A stretch of DNA of 64,000 nt from Mycobacterium asiaticum (GCF_001673635.1 NZ_LZMH01000037.1:1-64000), one strand, 5' to 3'. Positions 45,424 to 54,535 are shown, counted from the stretch's first letter. A program made the numbers and translations. The notes: a model not told the origin generated them from the letters alone.

Positions 45424-45463
45424 TCAACTTGCGGGTAGCTGGAGCACGTCGCCGCGGGCGGCT

Positions 45464-45865
45464 CTAGCGGTTGTTGTTGAAGATGTGAGTCAGCTCGTCT
45501 CGCTTCTTGGAAAGCTGATCCTCGATATACAAGGCGTTCGCTAGAGCGAGCGCCAAAAGCAAGGCCGAGACCACCCGGACCCACGTCGCGGTACGCAGTA
45601 TGAACGCAAGAGCCGTGCCGCCTGCTACTACCGCGACTCCCGTCCAGACCTGACCCGAACCGGTCATCAGGCTTACCGACTGCATCGACATCACGAGCCC
45701 GATGCCCACAAGTACGCAGACGCCAATCGCTATCGCAGGATTTTTCCGGTTGTCGGAGTCGCCCGCGCCGCCAGGCTTGATCCACGTTGAGCCGTCCCAG
45801 TAGATCTGCCTGGTGGGGTCTGATGGGTCGGGATACCAACCTGGCGCGGGCATCGGTGAGGCCAT
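45464..45865 (-). CDS. DUF2510 membrane protein
   Basis: This 133-residue protein starts at ATG 45865 behind AAGGGAG. It opens with PAPGWYPDPSDPTRQIYWDG, the DUF2510 motif (Gly-Trp-Tyr-x-Asp with a following Trp-Asp-Gly). Four predicted membrane helices follow (PAIAIGVCVLVGIGLVMSM, VWTGVAVVAGGTALAFIL, VRVVSALLLALALANAL). The end is a charged KKRDELTHIFNNNR tail. DUF2510 proteins are frequent in actinobacteria and their prophages; function is unknown. Confidence 0.75.
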   Translation of the reverse strand: MASPMPAPGWYPDPSDPTRQIYWDGSTWIKPGGAGDSDNRKNPAIAIGVCVLVGIGLVMSMQSVSLMTGSGQVWTGVAVVAGGTALAFILRTATWVRVVSALLLALALANALYIEDQLSKKRDELTHIFNNNR

Positions 45866-45990
45866 GCTCTGCTCCCTTCTCCGCGACAATAAGGAACTTA
45901 CCCGCCTGACAATCCAAAAGGCGGCATCCCAGAAAATGATCCCGCCCTTGAGTTAAATGTCAGGCTGAATTGCTTTGGCGGCAACCGCCG

Positions 45991-46713
45991 CTAGGGCTGT
46001 TGCACCCATTGGCACTGCTCGAACCGGTATCTCCTGGTGATCGCCGGGTCACCGTCCCACATCGTCACGAATGGGCGTTCGCCGTTATGCAGGAGGGTTT
46101 CGGTTTGCGGTTTCCCGTTGACCAGCACGTGGAGATTCAGCATCCACCTGTACGTGGCATTGAGGGCGTAGGCCTCGACGTGTACCAGCGCAGATTCCCC
46201 GGGTTTCAATGTTTCTGCGAGCAGTGAGACGGGTTGGGTCGGTTTCCCAAGATCCCCGACCTGAACGCTTGTGCCAAGGTTTCTGTGTTCTGCGGTCGCT
46301 TCGTCCAGGTTGACCGACAGGTGGCGGATTTCCATCGGACCTCCGGCAGGTGGCCTCACAAGAGCTATACCGGGTCGCGCAATGGCCGGTTCGACTATCG
46401 GTTCTGCTCCGACAATGTCGACCGTTGCGTTGTGGGCATGGACCGTGAACTGGAATGTCGTCCTCCAGATGTCGCACCCGTTCTGCTGGTCGACCCACTG
46501 GAACGGTTTGCTGTAGGAGGTGCGACCACCCAGATCTGGCAGCGGCGAGAGGTCATCGACCGACTTCACGGGGACGAACACTGAGTGGGGCCTGCCCGAC
46601 ATTCCGAACGTGTCGCGATCCGAATTGACGGTGATGCGCTTGCTGGGACGCTTCACAACCTTGCCCGCAACCGCGTTACCGACCGCCCCGACGAGTGGTC
46701 CGACGATGTCCAC
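45991..46713 (-). CDS. Hypothetical protein, possible immunoglobulin-like fold
   Basis: This 240-residue protein is not recognised. The first 16 residues are mildly hydrophobic (MDIVGPLVGAVGNAVAG). The remainder is rich in beta-type alternating segments (WRTTFQFTVHAHNATVDIVG, ALVHVEAYALNATYRWMLNL), suggesting a sandwich fold. There are two Cys. The gap to the DUF2510 gene is 125 bp, and the two may be co-transcribed. It is inside the accessory island. Confidence 0.6.
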   Translation of the reverse strand: MDIVGPLVGAVGNAVAGKVVKRPSKRITVNSDRDTFGMSGRPHSVFVPVKSVDDLSPLPDLGGRTSYSKPFQWVDQQNGCDIWRTTFQFTVHAHNATVDIVGAEPIVEPAIARPGIALVRPPAGGPMEIRHLSVNLDEATAEHRNLGTSVQVGDLGKPTQPVSLLAETLKPGESALVHVEAYALNATYRWMLNLHVLVNGKPQTETLLHNGERPFVTMWDGDPAITRRYRFEQCQWVQQP

Positions 46714-46812
46714 GCCTGAACCCTACGGTGAAAAGATACGGTCCACCGCATGAAGGATGAAGCGAACGCCACGGTCGCGGGATAGGTCGAAGCGGTTAGG
46801 TACGTATCCGCC

Positions 46813-47652
46813 TTGGCCGCTCAATCTGCGCTCGCCGCTGCCAATTGGACGCACCTCTACCGAGAACCAGGCCATTCAATCTCGGACATTGATAATCGAT
46901 GGGGATCGGTGTCGGACCTAGAGGATCCATTGTTAACGGCTCACAGATTTGCCAAGTTCTACTTGATATCAGCCGGCGATTGTCTCGACTCGATGTCAAA
47001 GTTGTTAGCGGTTGATTACCCTAGTTTGGTGGGCTCATCTGCGATAGCACGGGCAGCAGCCGAACATTCATCGCGTTCTATCTTTCTGTCAGAGCCGAGC
47101 ATTGATCATCGGGTTAGAATGCTTCGCATAAACACCCTGATGGCTGCGTCACTTCGAGAATACAAGTCGTCCCACTACACCGGTGCGACTCATGTGATCA
47201 AGAGTTGGGAACGCTGGAGGGCACGGAACTCGAAGGGCTTTAAAGATCTGCCAAAACAAGCGCATGGAACTGCAACGAGACTCCTTGAGCGGTATTTCAG
47301 CGATGGCGCTATAAGCTACGAAGAACTGAGCAGGCCGACACACGGCAACGCGGCCTGGTTGGCTATTGCGGTAATTTCTGAGCAGAAGGAAAACGCAGTG
47401 GCCCGGATTCTATTAATGAGGAACGCAATGTTTTCTACCCGGTGTGTTGTATCGGCGACAAACAGCCTTGCCAATCTTTGGAGCCTAGACCTTGATCTGG
47501 TCGTGCAGGCCGTAGGTGAGCAGGCGGGCCTTGACGCGGCACTAAGTTGGGGCAGGGTCGAAAGCGGTGTTCGCGACCTCACTGCGGTGGTGGAGTCGTT
47601 CGACGAGAGACAGTTTGTCGATGCGAGGATGGACCCGCAACCGAGGCGGTAA
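46813..47652 (+). CDS. Hypothetical, mainly helical protein
   Basis: This 279-residue protein is not recognised. The only in-frame start candidate after the stop at 46783 is TTG 46813, with no clear ribosome-binding site, so the gene may be 5'-truncated. The predicted structure is almost all helical (AHRFAKFYLISAGDCLDSMS, RAAAEHSSRSIFL, ATNSLANLWSLDLDLVVQAV). The helix-rich pattern with a conserved-looking R-AAAEH-S-R segment recalls uncharacterised HEPN-like or DUF5677-like proteins, but no catalytic R-x4-6-H is certain. GC is lower than in core genes. Confidence 0.55.
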   Translation: MAAQSALAAANWTHLYREPGHSISDIDNRWGSVSDLEDPLLTAHRFAKFYLISAGDCLDSMSKLLAVDYPSLVGSSAIARAAAEHSSRSIFLSEPSIDHRVRMLRINTLMAASLREYKSSHYTGATHVIKSWERWRARNSKGFKDLPKQAHGTATRLLERYFSDGAISYEELSRPTHGNAAWLAIAVISEQKENAVARILLMRNAMFSTRCVVSATNSLANLWSLDLDLVVQAVGEQAGLDAALSWGRVESGVRDLTAVVESFDERQFVDARMDPQPRR

Positions 47653-47870
47653 TTGCCGCCTTACTGGTGTAAAAGATTGACTGTCGAGTGCTCGATCGGC
47701 ACCATCGCGCGGTGCTGGTACCCCGCCGCGTCGAAGATCTCGCACCTAGGGTTGGGCGATGTGCTTGTGCACTGACCCTAGGAGTGGTGACGATTGCGAT
47801 GCCCTGGGAGCCAATAGATTCTCATGGTGGTCCAGCGGGCTGGCTCAATATCGCGCCCGCGTCCGGGGAA

Positions 47871-48788
47871 CTACGGCGCCACCGCCCGCACGTACCCAAT
47901 CGAATTGGCCGGAGCCTGATCCGCGAAAGCTCCCAGCGGGGCCAGCCCGGCGGCGTCGAACAGCTCCGGCAGATCCGAGGTGATGGTGCTCCAGCGGTTG
48001 GCCCACAAATGCGCCGCCACGTCGGTGTGCGCACCGGGGTACGTCAGGCTGGCCACGTCGAGGTCCAGCCCGAGCTCGCGCCACCGCTCAGACATGGCCT
48101 GCGCCTGCCGCTGCCCGTCGGCGGACTGGCCGGTCACCTGCCCGTAGTCGGCGGCCAACCGGCTGCCGGAGTCACTGAGCGCGATGATGCTGTCCAGCAA
48201 CCGGACTTCGGCTTCCTGCGGCAGGAAGCCGATCAACAACCCCTCGGCGAGCCAGGCGGTCGGCCGTTCGGTGTCGAAGCCCGCGGCCAACAGTGCCGCC
48301 GGCCAGTCCTCCCGCAGGTCGATACCGACGGTGCGGTGTTCGGCGGCACAGCTGGCGCCCAGCTTGGCCAGGGTGGTCGTCTTGAACTCGATCACCTCCG
48401 GTTGATCGATCTCGTACACGACCGTGCGGGCCGGCCAGGGCAGCCGGTACGGGCGGGAATCCAGTCCCGACGCCAAGATCACGAACTGCTGCAGGCCGGT
48501 CGCCGCGGCCTCCGCGAAATAGTCGTCGAAGAACTTCGCGCGGGCCGCGAACGTGTCGATCATCCTGGGGAAGCCCAGGTCGCCGGCTCCGTCCACGGCG
48601 TCAAGTTCACCGGTGGCAAGACGGGTGAACACATCCAGCCCGACCGCACGTACCAGGGGCTCGGCGTACTGGTCGTGGACAACCGCGTTCGGGCGCCGGC
48701 TGGCGGCCGACCGCGCGGCGGCAACCATGGTCGCGGTCGCTCCCACACTGTTCGCCAGGTCCCAGCTGTCGTCATCGGCACGCGCCAT
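47871..48788 (-). CDS. SAM-dependent methyltransferase, leucine-carboxyl-methyltransferase-like (UPF0677)
   Basis: This 305-residue protein belongs to the large mycobacterial family of putative S-adenosylmethionine methyltransferases. It has [40 protein letters not shown] followed by [11 protein letters not shown] (SAM motif I equivalent), [13 protein letters not shown] and [20 protein letters not shown]. The family shares a fold with leucine carboxyl methyltransferases and PpmII-type enzymes; the acceptor is unknown. It starts 56 bp from, and divergent to, the enoyl-CoA hydratase gene. Confidence 0.9.
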   Translation of the reverse strand: MARADDDSWDLANSVGATATMVAAARSAASRRPNAVVHDQYAEPLVRAVGLDVFTRLATGELDAVDGAGDLGFPRMIDTFAARAKFFDDYFAEAAATGLQQFVILASGLDSRPYRLPWPARTVVYEIDQPEVIEFKTTTLAKLGASCAAEHRTVGIDLREDWPAALLAAGFDTERPTAWLAEGLLIGFLPQEAEVRLLDSIIALSDSGSRLAADYGQVTGQSADGQRQAQAMSERWRELGLDLDVASLTYPGAHTDVAAHLWANRWSTITSDLPELFDAAGLAPLGAFADQAPANSIGYVRAVAP

Positions 48789-48843
48789 GGGGCAACGGTA
48801 AGCCCATTGCCTGGAAATTGCCTGAGTCGCCTACCGTTCGGAT

Positions 48844-49659
48844 ATGGCACCGGAACCCGCAGTGACACTGAAAACCCTCGACGACAACATCGCCTGCATC
48901 ACCCTCAACCGGCCCAAGCTCCTCAACGCCATCGACGGGTCGCTCATCGACGGCGTGGACACGGCCCTTGACGCAATCGGCCGCGGCGAATTCCGCGCCT
49001 TGATCCTGACCGGGGCCGGGCGCGGGTTCTGTGCCGGCGCCGACCTGAGCGGCACCGGACAGGCCTGGACCGAAATAAGGCCCGGCACCCCGAGTTTCAA
49101 GGTCAGTTACGACGCCCAGGTACGCCTGGCCGATCTGTACGTCCGGCTCTACGAACTGCCCATCCCGGTGATCGCCGCCGTCAACGGTGTCGCTGTCGGG
49201 GGCGGGCTGGCCTTCGCACTGCACTCCGATATCCGGATCGCCGCCGAGACCGCCCGGTTCGGCTCGGTGTTCATCAAGGCCGGCTTCTCGTCGATGGACA
49301 TGGGCACCAGCTACCTGCTGCCCAAGATTGTCGGCGCCGGGGTAGCGCGTGAACTGATGCTCACCGGCCGGATCATCGACGCCGACGAGGCCTACCGCAT
49401 CAAGCTCGTACACCAGGTGGTCGCCGCCGATGACCTGATGGCCACAGCCCTGGACAAAGCCCGCGAGATCGCGGCGAACAATGCGCTGGGCGTCTGGCAG
49501 ACCAAGATCGGTCTGAACGCGGCGCTGGATGCGCCCAGTCTGCGGCACGCCATCGAACTGGAGAACCGCACCCAGATCCTCACCGGGTTCACCAACAACC
49601 CAACCGAAGCCGCCCTGGCACACCGCGAGAAGCGGGCACCGAAGTGGGATACGCTGTGA
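48844..49659 (+). CDS. Enoyl-CoA hydratase/isomerase family protein
   Basis: This 271-residue crotonase-fold protein has [31 protein letters not shown] (oxyanion loop) and VIAAVNGVAVGGGLAFALHS. FGSVFIKAGFSSMDMGTSYL occupies the position of the second catalytic Glu region. It is probably involved in fatty acyl-CoA or sterol side-chain beta-oxidation. It is unrelated at the sequence level to the echA6 fragment at the window start beyond the shared fold. It converges with the next gene, 3 bp between stops. Confidence 0.9.
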   Translation: MAPEPAVTLKTLDDNIACITLNRPKLLNAIDGSLIDGVDTALDAIGRGEFRALILTGAGRGFCAGADLSGTGQAWTEIRPGTPSFKVSYDAQVRLADLYVRLYELPIPVIAAVNGVAVGGGLAFALHSDIRIAAETARFGSVFIKAGFSSMDMGTSYLLPKIVGAGVARELMLTGRIIDADEAYRIKLVHQVVAADDLMATALDKAREIAANNALGVWQTKIGLNAALDAPSLRHAIELENRTQILTGFTNNPTEAALAHREKRAPKWDTL

Positions 49660-49662
49660 CGC

Positions 49663-50532
49663 CTAAACTTTCGACATGACCTTGTCGGCGTACTTCTCCA
49701 GATTGCGGATCTTGGTCTGCAGTGGTTCCGGGTCGGGCCCCTTGATGTAGGGCCACCGGAATCCGACGATGACATCGGTGACGCCCTTGTCCTCCAAGCG
49801 CTTGATGCCGTCGACGGTATAGGCGTCCATCGAGATCACGTGAATCTCGAAGAGACCGGTCTTGCCTTCTTCCTCGCGAAACCGCTTGACCTTGGCGATG
49901 AGTCGGTCGAGTTCGTCGGGCTCGCTTCCGCCGCCGTGCATCCAGCCGTCCAGGCGCGCCGCCCGGCGCAGTGCGGCGTCGGCGTGCCCACCGACGAGGA
50001 TCGGAATCGGTTGCGTCGGTGCGGGGCTCATCTTGGTCTTGGGGATGTCGTAGAACTCACCGTGGAATTCGAAGTAGTCGCCGGTGGTGAGCCCGCGGAC
50101 GATCTCGATGCATTCGTCCATTCGCTTGCCGCGCTTGGCGAATGGCAGCCCCATCAATTCGTAGTCCTCCGGCCACGGGCTGGTCCCCACACCGAAACCC
50201 ACCCGGTTGCCGTTCAGCGCGGCCAGGGAACCGAGCTGCTTGGCCGTGAGCGCCGGATGCCGCACCGGCAACTTGAGTACGAAGAAGTTGAACCGCAGCG
50301 TGCTCGTCACGGCACTCAATGCCGCTGTGAGAACGAAGGTTTCGACGATCTCCTTGCCGTCCAGAAACTCGCGGTTCCCGTCGGGCGTATAGGGATACTT
50401 CGCGTCGGACTCGAAGGGATAGGCGATGCTGTCGGCGATCGTCATGCTGTGATAGCCCGCTGCCTCGGCCGCTTTGGCCAGGGGAATATAGAAGGCCGGA
50501 TCGGTCAGTGATTCGGCGTAGCTGAACCGCAC
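49663..50532 (-). CDS. LLM-class F420-dependent oxidoreductase (Rv0940c-type)
   Basis: This 289-residue protein starts MRFSYAESLTDPAFYIPLAK. It has the TIM-barrel markers GYHSMTIADSIAYP, GNRVGFGVGTSPWPEDYELM, TQPIPILVGGHADAALRRA and GFRWPYI. It belongs to the bacterial luciferase-like superfamily, whose mycobacterial members typically use F420. Its start lies 9 bp after the stop of the upstream STAS/HATPase gene on the same strand, so the two are probably co-transcribed. The substrate is unknown. Confidence 0.87.
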   Translation of the reverse strand: MRFSYAESLTDPAFYIPLAKAAEAAGYHSMTIADSIAYPFESDAKYPYTPDGNREFLDGKEIVETFVLTAALSAVTSTLRFNFFVLKLPVRHPALTAKQLGSLAALNGNRVGFGVGTSPWPEDYELMGLPFAKRGKRMDECIEIVRGLTTGDYFEFHGEFYDIPKTKMSPAPTQPIPILVGGHADAALRRAARLDGWMHGGGSEPDELDRLIAKVKRFREEEGKTGLFEIHVISMDAYTVDGIKRLEDKGVTDVIVGFRWPYIKGPDPEPLQTKIRNLEKYADKVMSKV

Positions 50533-50541
50533 GGGTACACG

Positions 50542-51411
50542 TTACAGCTGGTTCTCGGGGCCGATAACCGCCCAGACCGTCTTGCCCGACGAGGTCGGGG
50601 TGCTGCCCCAGGCGCGGGACAGCGCCTCGACGATCGCAAGGCCGGACACGTCGATACCTTTTGCGGGAGAGTCCAACCGCACCGCCGGGGCGCTGCTCCC
50701 ATCGGAGACCGCGATGGTCGCCGTCTGGCCTTCGCACTCGATTCGCATCACCGGATCGCTGCCGGTGTGTTCGAGCACGTTCTCGATGAAGACGTTGACC
50801 ACCACCAATGCCGCCGGGATCAGGCCCGGTTTCGACCAGGTGGTCAGCCATTCGCGGACCAGTTGGCGGGATTCGCGCAGGCTGGTCACGTTGGCCGCAA
50901 GCTTGGTCTGCGCGTGCTGCAGTTTGCGACGCCCAAGCTTGGCGATGGCCTTCATCGCGCCCTTCTCGGTGGGGAACACCGGCATGAAGTCGGTGACCCC
51001 GCTGCGGGCGATAGCGTCGCGGGCCGCGCGGTTTGCCGAGACGAGCACGATCGGGACATCGGGCCGGGTGTCCAGTTGCCAGCGGGCGCTGACGAACAGC
51101 GACCAGGCGGCTTCGTCGGGGACTTCCAGTGCGCTGACGTCGACGATGACGGCGGTGGGCACGTCGAGGGTGGCCTTGGTGATGCTGTCCCGGAGCTCCG
51201 CCGAGTTGCCGGCGTCAAGCACGCCCTCGGCGGTGAGGACCACCAGCGATTGCTCGGTTCGCGACGCCAGGACCAGCGAACTAGAGGATTTGGCGACCGC
51301 GCTCATCGATGTACCAGCGTCATCGTGTCGTCCGGTTTCATCTCCCGCTCCTCGAACTTCTGCCTCTTGCCCTCGCGTCAGTGTCGCCGCCTTCGTCGTG
51401 TAAGAGTCCAT
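50542..51411 (-). CDS. STAS plus HATPase regulatory protein (anti-sigma-type, Rv0941c-like)
   Basis: This roughly 289-residue protein has a STAS-like region at residues 50-145 (SLVVLTAEGVLDAGNSAELR, VDVSALEVPDEAAW), then a linker and a GHKL ATPase region at 200-289 (VVNVFIENVLEHTGSD as N-box, SGLAIVEALSRAWGSTPTSS as G-box). Such proteins act in partner-switching control of sigma factors. The start is either ATG 51411 or ATG 51306; 51411 follows GGTGGGCTGAGG and sits downstream of a SigF-like promoter. Anti-sigma or anti-anti-sigma polarity cannot be decided from sequence. Confidence 0.8.
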   Translation of the reverse strand: MDSYTTKAATLTRGQEAEVRGAGDETGRHDDAGTSMSAVAKSSSSLVLASRTEQSLVVLTAEGVLDAGNSAELRDSITKATLDVPTAVIVDVSALEVPDEAAWSLFVSARWQLDTRPDVPIVLVSANRAARDAIARSGVTDFMPVFPTEKGAMKAIAKLGRRKLQHAQTKLAANVTSLRESRQLVREWLTTWSKPGLIPAALVVVNVFIENVLEHTGSDPVMRIECEGQTATIAVSDGSSAPAVRLDSPAKGIDVSGLAIVEALSRAWGSTPTSSGKTVWAVIGPENQL

Positions 51412-51491
51412 CCTCAGCCCACCTGCCCGGTCAGGGAAAGTGGAACGTCGACGCGCTATACCCCCTTTGACCGCCGCAGAGATACCAGCGA

Positions 51492-51518
51492 ATACCCATT
51501 CGGCGTGCGCGGTCAACC
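51492..51518 (-). promoter_or_regulatory. SigF-like promoter upstream of the STAS/HATPase gene
   Basis: On the minus strand GGTTG (51514-51518) and GGGTAT (51492-51497) are separated by 16 nt, matching the mycobacterial SigF consensus of GGTTT, 15-17 nt and GGGTAT apart from one base. A second GGGTAT lies at 51458-51463 with a weaker GGTAT 17 nt upstream. Both lie 47-107 bp before the candidate start at 51411. Confidence 0.55.
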
Positions 51519-51596
51519 TTTGTTGGGGACTTACTCCAGCCTAATGGCAGTCCAGTGGGGTCGATGCAGCGATTTGAGCGGTGGCTCGCGGAGCGG

Positions 51597-52784
51597 TCAG
51601 CGCTCGCTCACCGCATACGGCGGCTCACCCACGCCGGCGACCGAGTGGGTTCCCCACGGGGTCTGCTCGACGATGCGAGCCGGCGCGCTGCGGTCGCCCA
51701 CCGACAGGGTGGCGGTGCGCGAACGCTTCACCGACTCCTCCGGCAGGGTGTCAAAAATGGTCCCCTGCCAGTGGTAATTGCCGTCGAGCGGGTCCAGATG
51801 ACCGATCAGGCGCACGTGCACGGGTTGGCGGGTACCGCCGATCTCGAGGGTGGCGGTGCCGTCGTAGGTGTCCTCGTAGTCCGGCGCGCTGGATGACAGG
51901 TCGAACGCGGACGACACCGGCGGGGGAGCGGCGGGGCCGAGCTGGGCACGCTCGTTGAACACCTGCTGACTGCTGCGGCGCACCTCGATGCGGACACTGC
52001 CCGTGCGCTCCATCAGCGCGACACACGCGGCGATATAGCGCGCTTGCGCCGCCCGGTCGGGGCCGGAGACGAAGAAATAGTTGGGGAATCCGCGAACCGC
52101 CACGCCAAAGAAGGGCTCCATGCCGTCGGCCCACACATCCCGCAGCGTCAGTCCCCGGCTACCGACCAGGGCGCGGTCCGCGCCGAGTGCGAATCCGGTG
52201 CCGTAGATGATCGCGTCCACCGGCTGTTCCACGCCGTCGACGGTGCGGATGCCGGTCGCGGTGATGGCCCGGATCGTCGCACCGAACTGCGGGCCCGGCC
52301 GTTGCGAGCCACGCCTGCGCAACCGACTCTTGGCGCGGGCCGGCCAGTATTGCAGCTCCGTGACGACCCGCCGCGGCGCATGGGGAAAGACGGTCACCGA
52401 GGCAGCGGCGGAGACCAGGCGGCCGAGGTGATGACCCGCGAACGAATCGGTGCCGATGACCGCAACCCGCTTGCCGGCCGCGTGAAAGTGCGGGTCCCAT
52501 ACGGCGGCATGAAAAGCCTCACCCCGGAACTCGTTGTCGCCGGACAACTTCGGGGTCCACGGCAGATCCGCCGGTGGATGCGCGGCGACCACGACGTGTG
52601 CCCGCTCGATGTCGCCGTCAGCCGTGTGCAGCGCCCACGTTCCCGTTGTATCGTCGAAAACCGAACGGAGTAATTGCTTTTCGAGCACGGCGACGTCGCT
52701 GACCCCGGCGGCCCGCAGCGCCGATCGGACACCGTGGGCGTCGGCTCCGGCGCCGACGACGAGCAGCGGATGCGCCGTCGTCAC
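51597..52784 (-). CDS. FMO/Baeyer-Villiger-like flavoprotein with C-terminal DUF4873 domain
   Basis: This 395-residue protein starts at GTG 52784, which overlaps the stop of the AurF-like gene (GTGA). The N-terminal loop VVGAGADAHGVRSALRAAG is a modified FAD-binding motif. The NADP loop is VAVIGTDSFAGHHLGRLV, and VDAIIYGTGFALGADR is the characteristic TGF/TGY motif. The last 100 residues (YEDTYDGTATLEIGG, HVRLIGHLDPLDGNYHWQG) form a DUF4873 domain. The enzyme is short for a Baeyer-Villiger oxygenase. It presumably works with the upstream diiron enzyme. Confidence 0.82.
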   Translation of the reverse strand: MTTAHPLLVVGAGADAHGVRSALRAAGVSDVAVLEKQLLRSVFDDTTGTWALHTADGDIERAHVVVAAHPPADLPWTPKLSGDNEFRGEAFHAAVWDPHFHAAGKRVAVIGTDSFAGHHLGRLVSAAASVTVFPHAPRRVVTELQYWPARAKSRLRRRGSQRPGPQFGATIRAITATGIRTVDGVEQPVDAIIYGTGFALGADRALVGSRGLTLRDVWADGMEPFFGVAVRGFPNYFFVSGPDRAAQARYIAACVALMERTGSVRIEVRRSSQQVFNERAQLGPAAPPPVSSAFDLSSSAPDYEDTYDGTATLEIGGTRQPVHVRLIGHLDPLDGNYHWQGTIFDTLPEESVKRSRTATLSVGDRSAPARIVEQTPWGTHSVAGVGEPPYAVSER

Positions 52785-53686
52785 AGAAACCTGCTGCGCT
52801 TCCAGCCGCGCCGGGCGATCGGGCCCATCAGCCCCACCTCGGTGAGAAACGCGGCCAGCGGCGCGAATCCGGCAACCTGCACCTCCCGGCGATGGGCACT
52901 GGCGCGTGCGATCCGTCGCGCCCGCGCGGCGTCCAGCCCGGTACGGGCGTAGGGGACGGGGTTGCTGAACAGGTAGTTGAAGAAGTATCCGCCGAGTCCG
53001 TTGATGTTGGCCATGAACCAGCGGTTGAACCGGGGCATTTCGGCGACCCGCTTGCGGGCACCGTCGCGTGCGAACTGGATGTGGCGGGCTTCCTCGGTGA
53101 CGTGAATCCGCATGAGCCGCTGGATGATTGGTTGCAATTCCGGGTCGTCCATCATCTGCCGCTGCAGCGAGTCGAATATCTCCTCGCCGATCAGCGCCGC
53201 CACCCACAGCATCGATCCGCGCTGGAACGCCAACGGCAGTGCATTGATGACCCAGCGGTGAAACCGCTTCGGCTGTACCGGCTTTGCGCCGATGCGCTCG
53301 ATCGCCTTGCCGAACATCACCATGTGCCGGGTCTCGTCACCGAGTTCGGTCAGCTTGTAATGCGTGGACCTGCTGGTCGGATCCTCGTGCAGGATGGTCC
53401 GCAACAACGACTGGTTGAGCATGTTCTCGAACCAAATTCCAGCCGACAGGGTGTTGACCAGCTCCTGGCGGGACAACTCGATCTGCTGCTCGCGGGTCAT
53501 CTCGTCCCACATCGGTGTGCCATAGAGCGACACCAGCCTCGGCGGCAGGAAGAACTTGTCGGGGTCGAGGGGGGCGTCCCAATCGATATCGACGACGGGC
53601 TCGTAGGACTTCTTGATCGAACCCCTGAGCAGGCGCTCGGAGAACTCTTCACGACTCGGACCACTGGGTCGAACCGCTGTAGTCAT
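52781..53686 (-). CDS. AurF-like diiron oxygenase
   Basis: This 301-residue helical protein has two Glu-x-x-x-His-type iron motifs: the ELGDETRHMVMFGKAIE segment and the HVTEEARHIQFARD segment, plus a first Glu in the LVNTLSAGIWFENM helix. This is the PF11583-type family of AurF, which oxidises an arylamine to a nitro group. It is followed by the flavoprotein with a 4-bp overlap and divergent from cobF. The start ATG 53686 gives MTTAVRPSG. Substrate unknown. Confidence 0.85.
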   Translation of the reverse strand: MTTAVRPSGPSREEFSERLLRGSIKKSYEPVVDIDWDAPLDPDKFFLPPRLVSLYGTPMWDEMTREQQIELSRQELVNTLSAGIWFENMLNQSLLRTILHEDPTSRSTHYKLTELGDETRHMVMFGKAIERIGAKPVQPKRFHRWVINALPLAFQRGSMLWVAALIGEEIFDSLQRQMMDDPELQPIIQRLMRIHVTEEARHIQFARDGARKRVAEMPRFNRWFMANINGLGGYFFNYLFSNPVPYARTGLDAARARRIARASAHRREVQVAGFAPLAAFLTEVGLMGPIARRGWKRSRFL

Positions 53687-53791
53687 CGCTGATGTCCCTT
53701 TCAGGCGTAAGGAAGATCACACTCAATACTCATGGTATCCGGTACCGGCGGTTCCGCATAGGGCATTTCTGATCTCGATTAGGTTGACCGC

Positions 53792-54535
53792 ATGAGTCGG
53801 CACATCCACGTCATCGGTATCGGTGCCGGAGACCCCGACTACGTGACCATCCAGGCCATCAACGCCCTCAACGACACCCAGGTGTTCTTCGCGATGGACA
53901 AGGGCGACGCCAAGCGCGACCTGGTCGCGCTGCGCCGGCAGATCTGCGAGCGCTTCATCCGCGAACCGGGGTACCGATTCGTCGAGTTGCCCGATCCGCC
54001 GCGCGCGGCCGACGGCGACTACCGCCGGGCCGTCTCGGACTGGCATGCGGCGCGGGCCAGGATGTGGGCGGGGGCCATCTCCGCCGAACTGGCGCCGGGC
54101 GGCGTCGGGGCCTTCCTGGCCTGGGGCGATCCGTCGCTCTACGACAGCACGTTGCGCATCCTCGAGGCGGTGGCGGCCGAGCTGGAAATCAGCTACGACG
54201 TCATTCCCGGCATCACCGCAATCCAGGCTCTGACCGCGCGGCACCGGATTCCGCTCAACGAGATCGGTGCGCCCGTGCTGGTCACCACCGGCCGCCAGCT
54301 TCGCGCCTGTGGGCTGTCCGGGACCGCGGTGGTCATGCTCGACGCGGATTGCTCGTTCCAGTCCTGCCCGCCGGACACCCTGATCTGGTGGGGCGCCTAC
54401 CTCGGAACTCCGGACGAACTCCTGGTCGCGGGCACGGTCGGCGAGATGGGCCAGCGCATCGCGGCGCTGCGGTCACAGGCCCGGGCTCGGCACGGCTGGA
54501 TCATGGACACTTACCTGCTCCGAGCGGCTTTTTGA
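53792..54535 (+). CDS. cobF: Precorrin-6A synthase (deacetylating) CobF
   Basis: This 247-residue protein carries the SAM-dependent tetrapyrrole methylase fold. HVIGIGAGDPDYVTIQAINA is the N-terminal glycine loop, AFLAWGDPSLYDSTLRILEA the substrate/SAM loop and VIPGITAIQALTARHRIPLN the family signature. The length and details match CobF, which methylates C1 and removes the acetyl group of precorrin-5 in the aerobic cobalamin pathway. M. tuberculosis has lost this gene, whereas M. canettii and several non-tuberculous species keep it. Other cob genes are not in this window. Confidence 0.93.
   Translation: MSRHIHVIGIGAGDPDYVTIQAINALNDTQVFFAMDKGDAKRDLVALRRQICERFIREPGYRFVELPDPPRAADGDYRRAVSDWHAARARMWAGAISAELAPGGVGAFLAWGDPSLYDSTLRILEAVAAELEISYDVIPGITAIQALTARHRIPLNEIGAPVLVTTGRQLRACGLSGTAVVMLDADCSFQSCPPDTLIWWGAYLGTPDELLVAGTVGEMGQRIAALRSQARARHGWIMDTYLLRAAF

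Larger units (their letters stand above)
39942..47870. mobile_element. Degraded integrative element / genomic island
   Basis: This 7.9-kb segment sits between the conserved FAH fusion gene and the core methyltransferase. Its left end carries a large serine integrase pseudogene (40157-41796). Inner genes are visibly more AT-rich than the flanks, clearest in 41962-44070. The content is a KAP NTPase, a broken MrcB-N/DUF3883 gene, an HNH remnant, a DUF2510 membrane protein and two unknowns. No direct repeats marking attL/attR were found by eye, and borders are approximate. Gaps at 39942-40156 and 47653-47870 hold no gene I can recognise. Confidence 0.65.

Noticed and set aside
47688..48971. Plus-strand frame of 427 codons opposite the methyltransferase
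   Set aside because: Low-complexity Arg/Gly/His translation and no start context; the minus-strand methyltransferase is certain.
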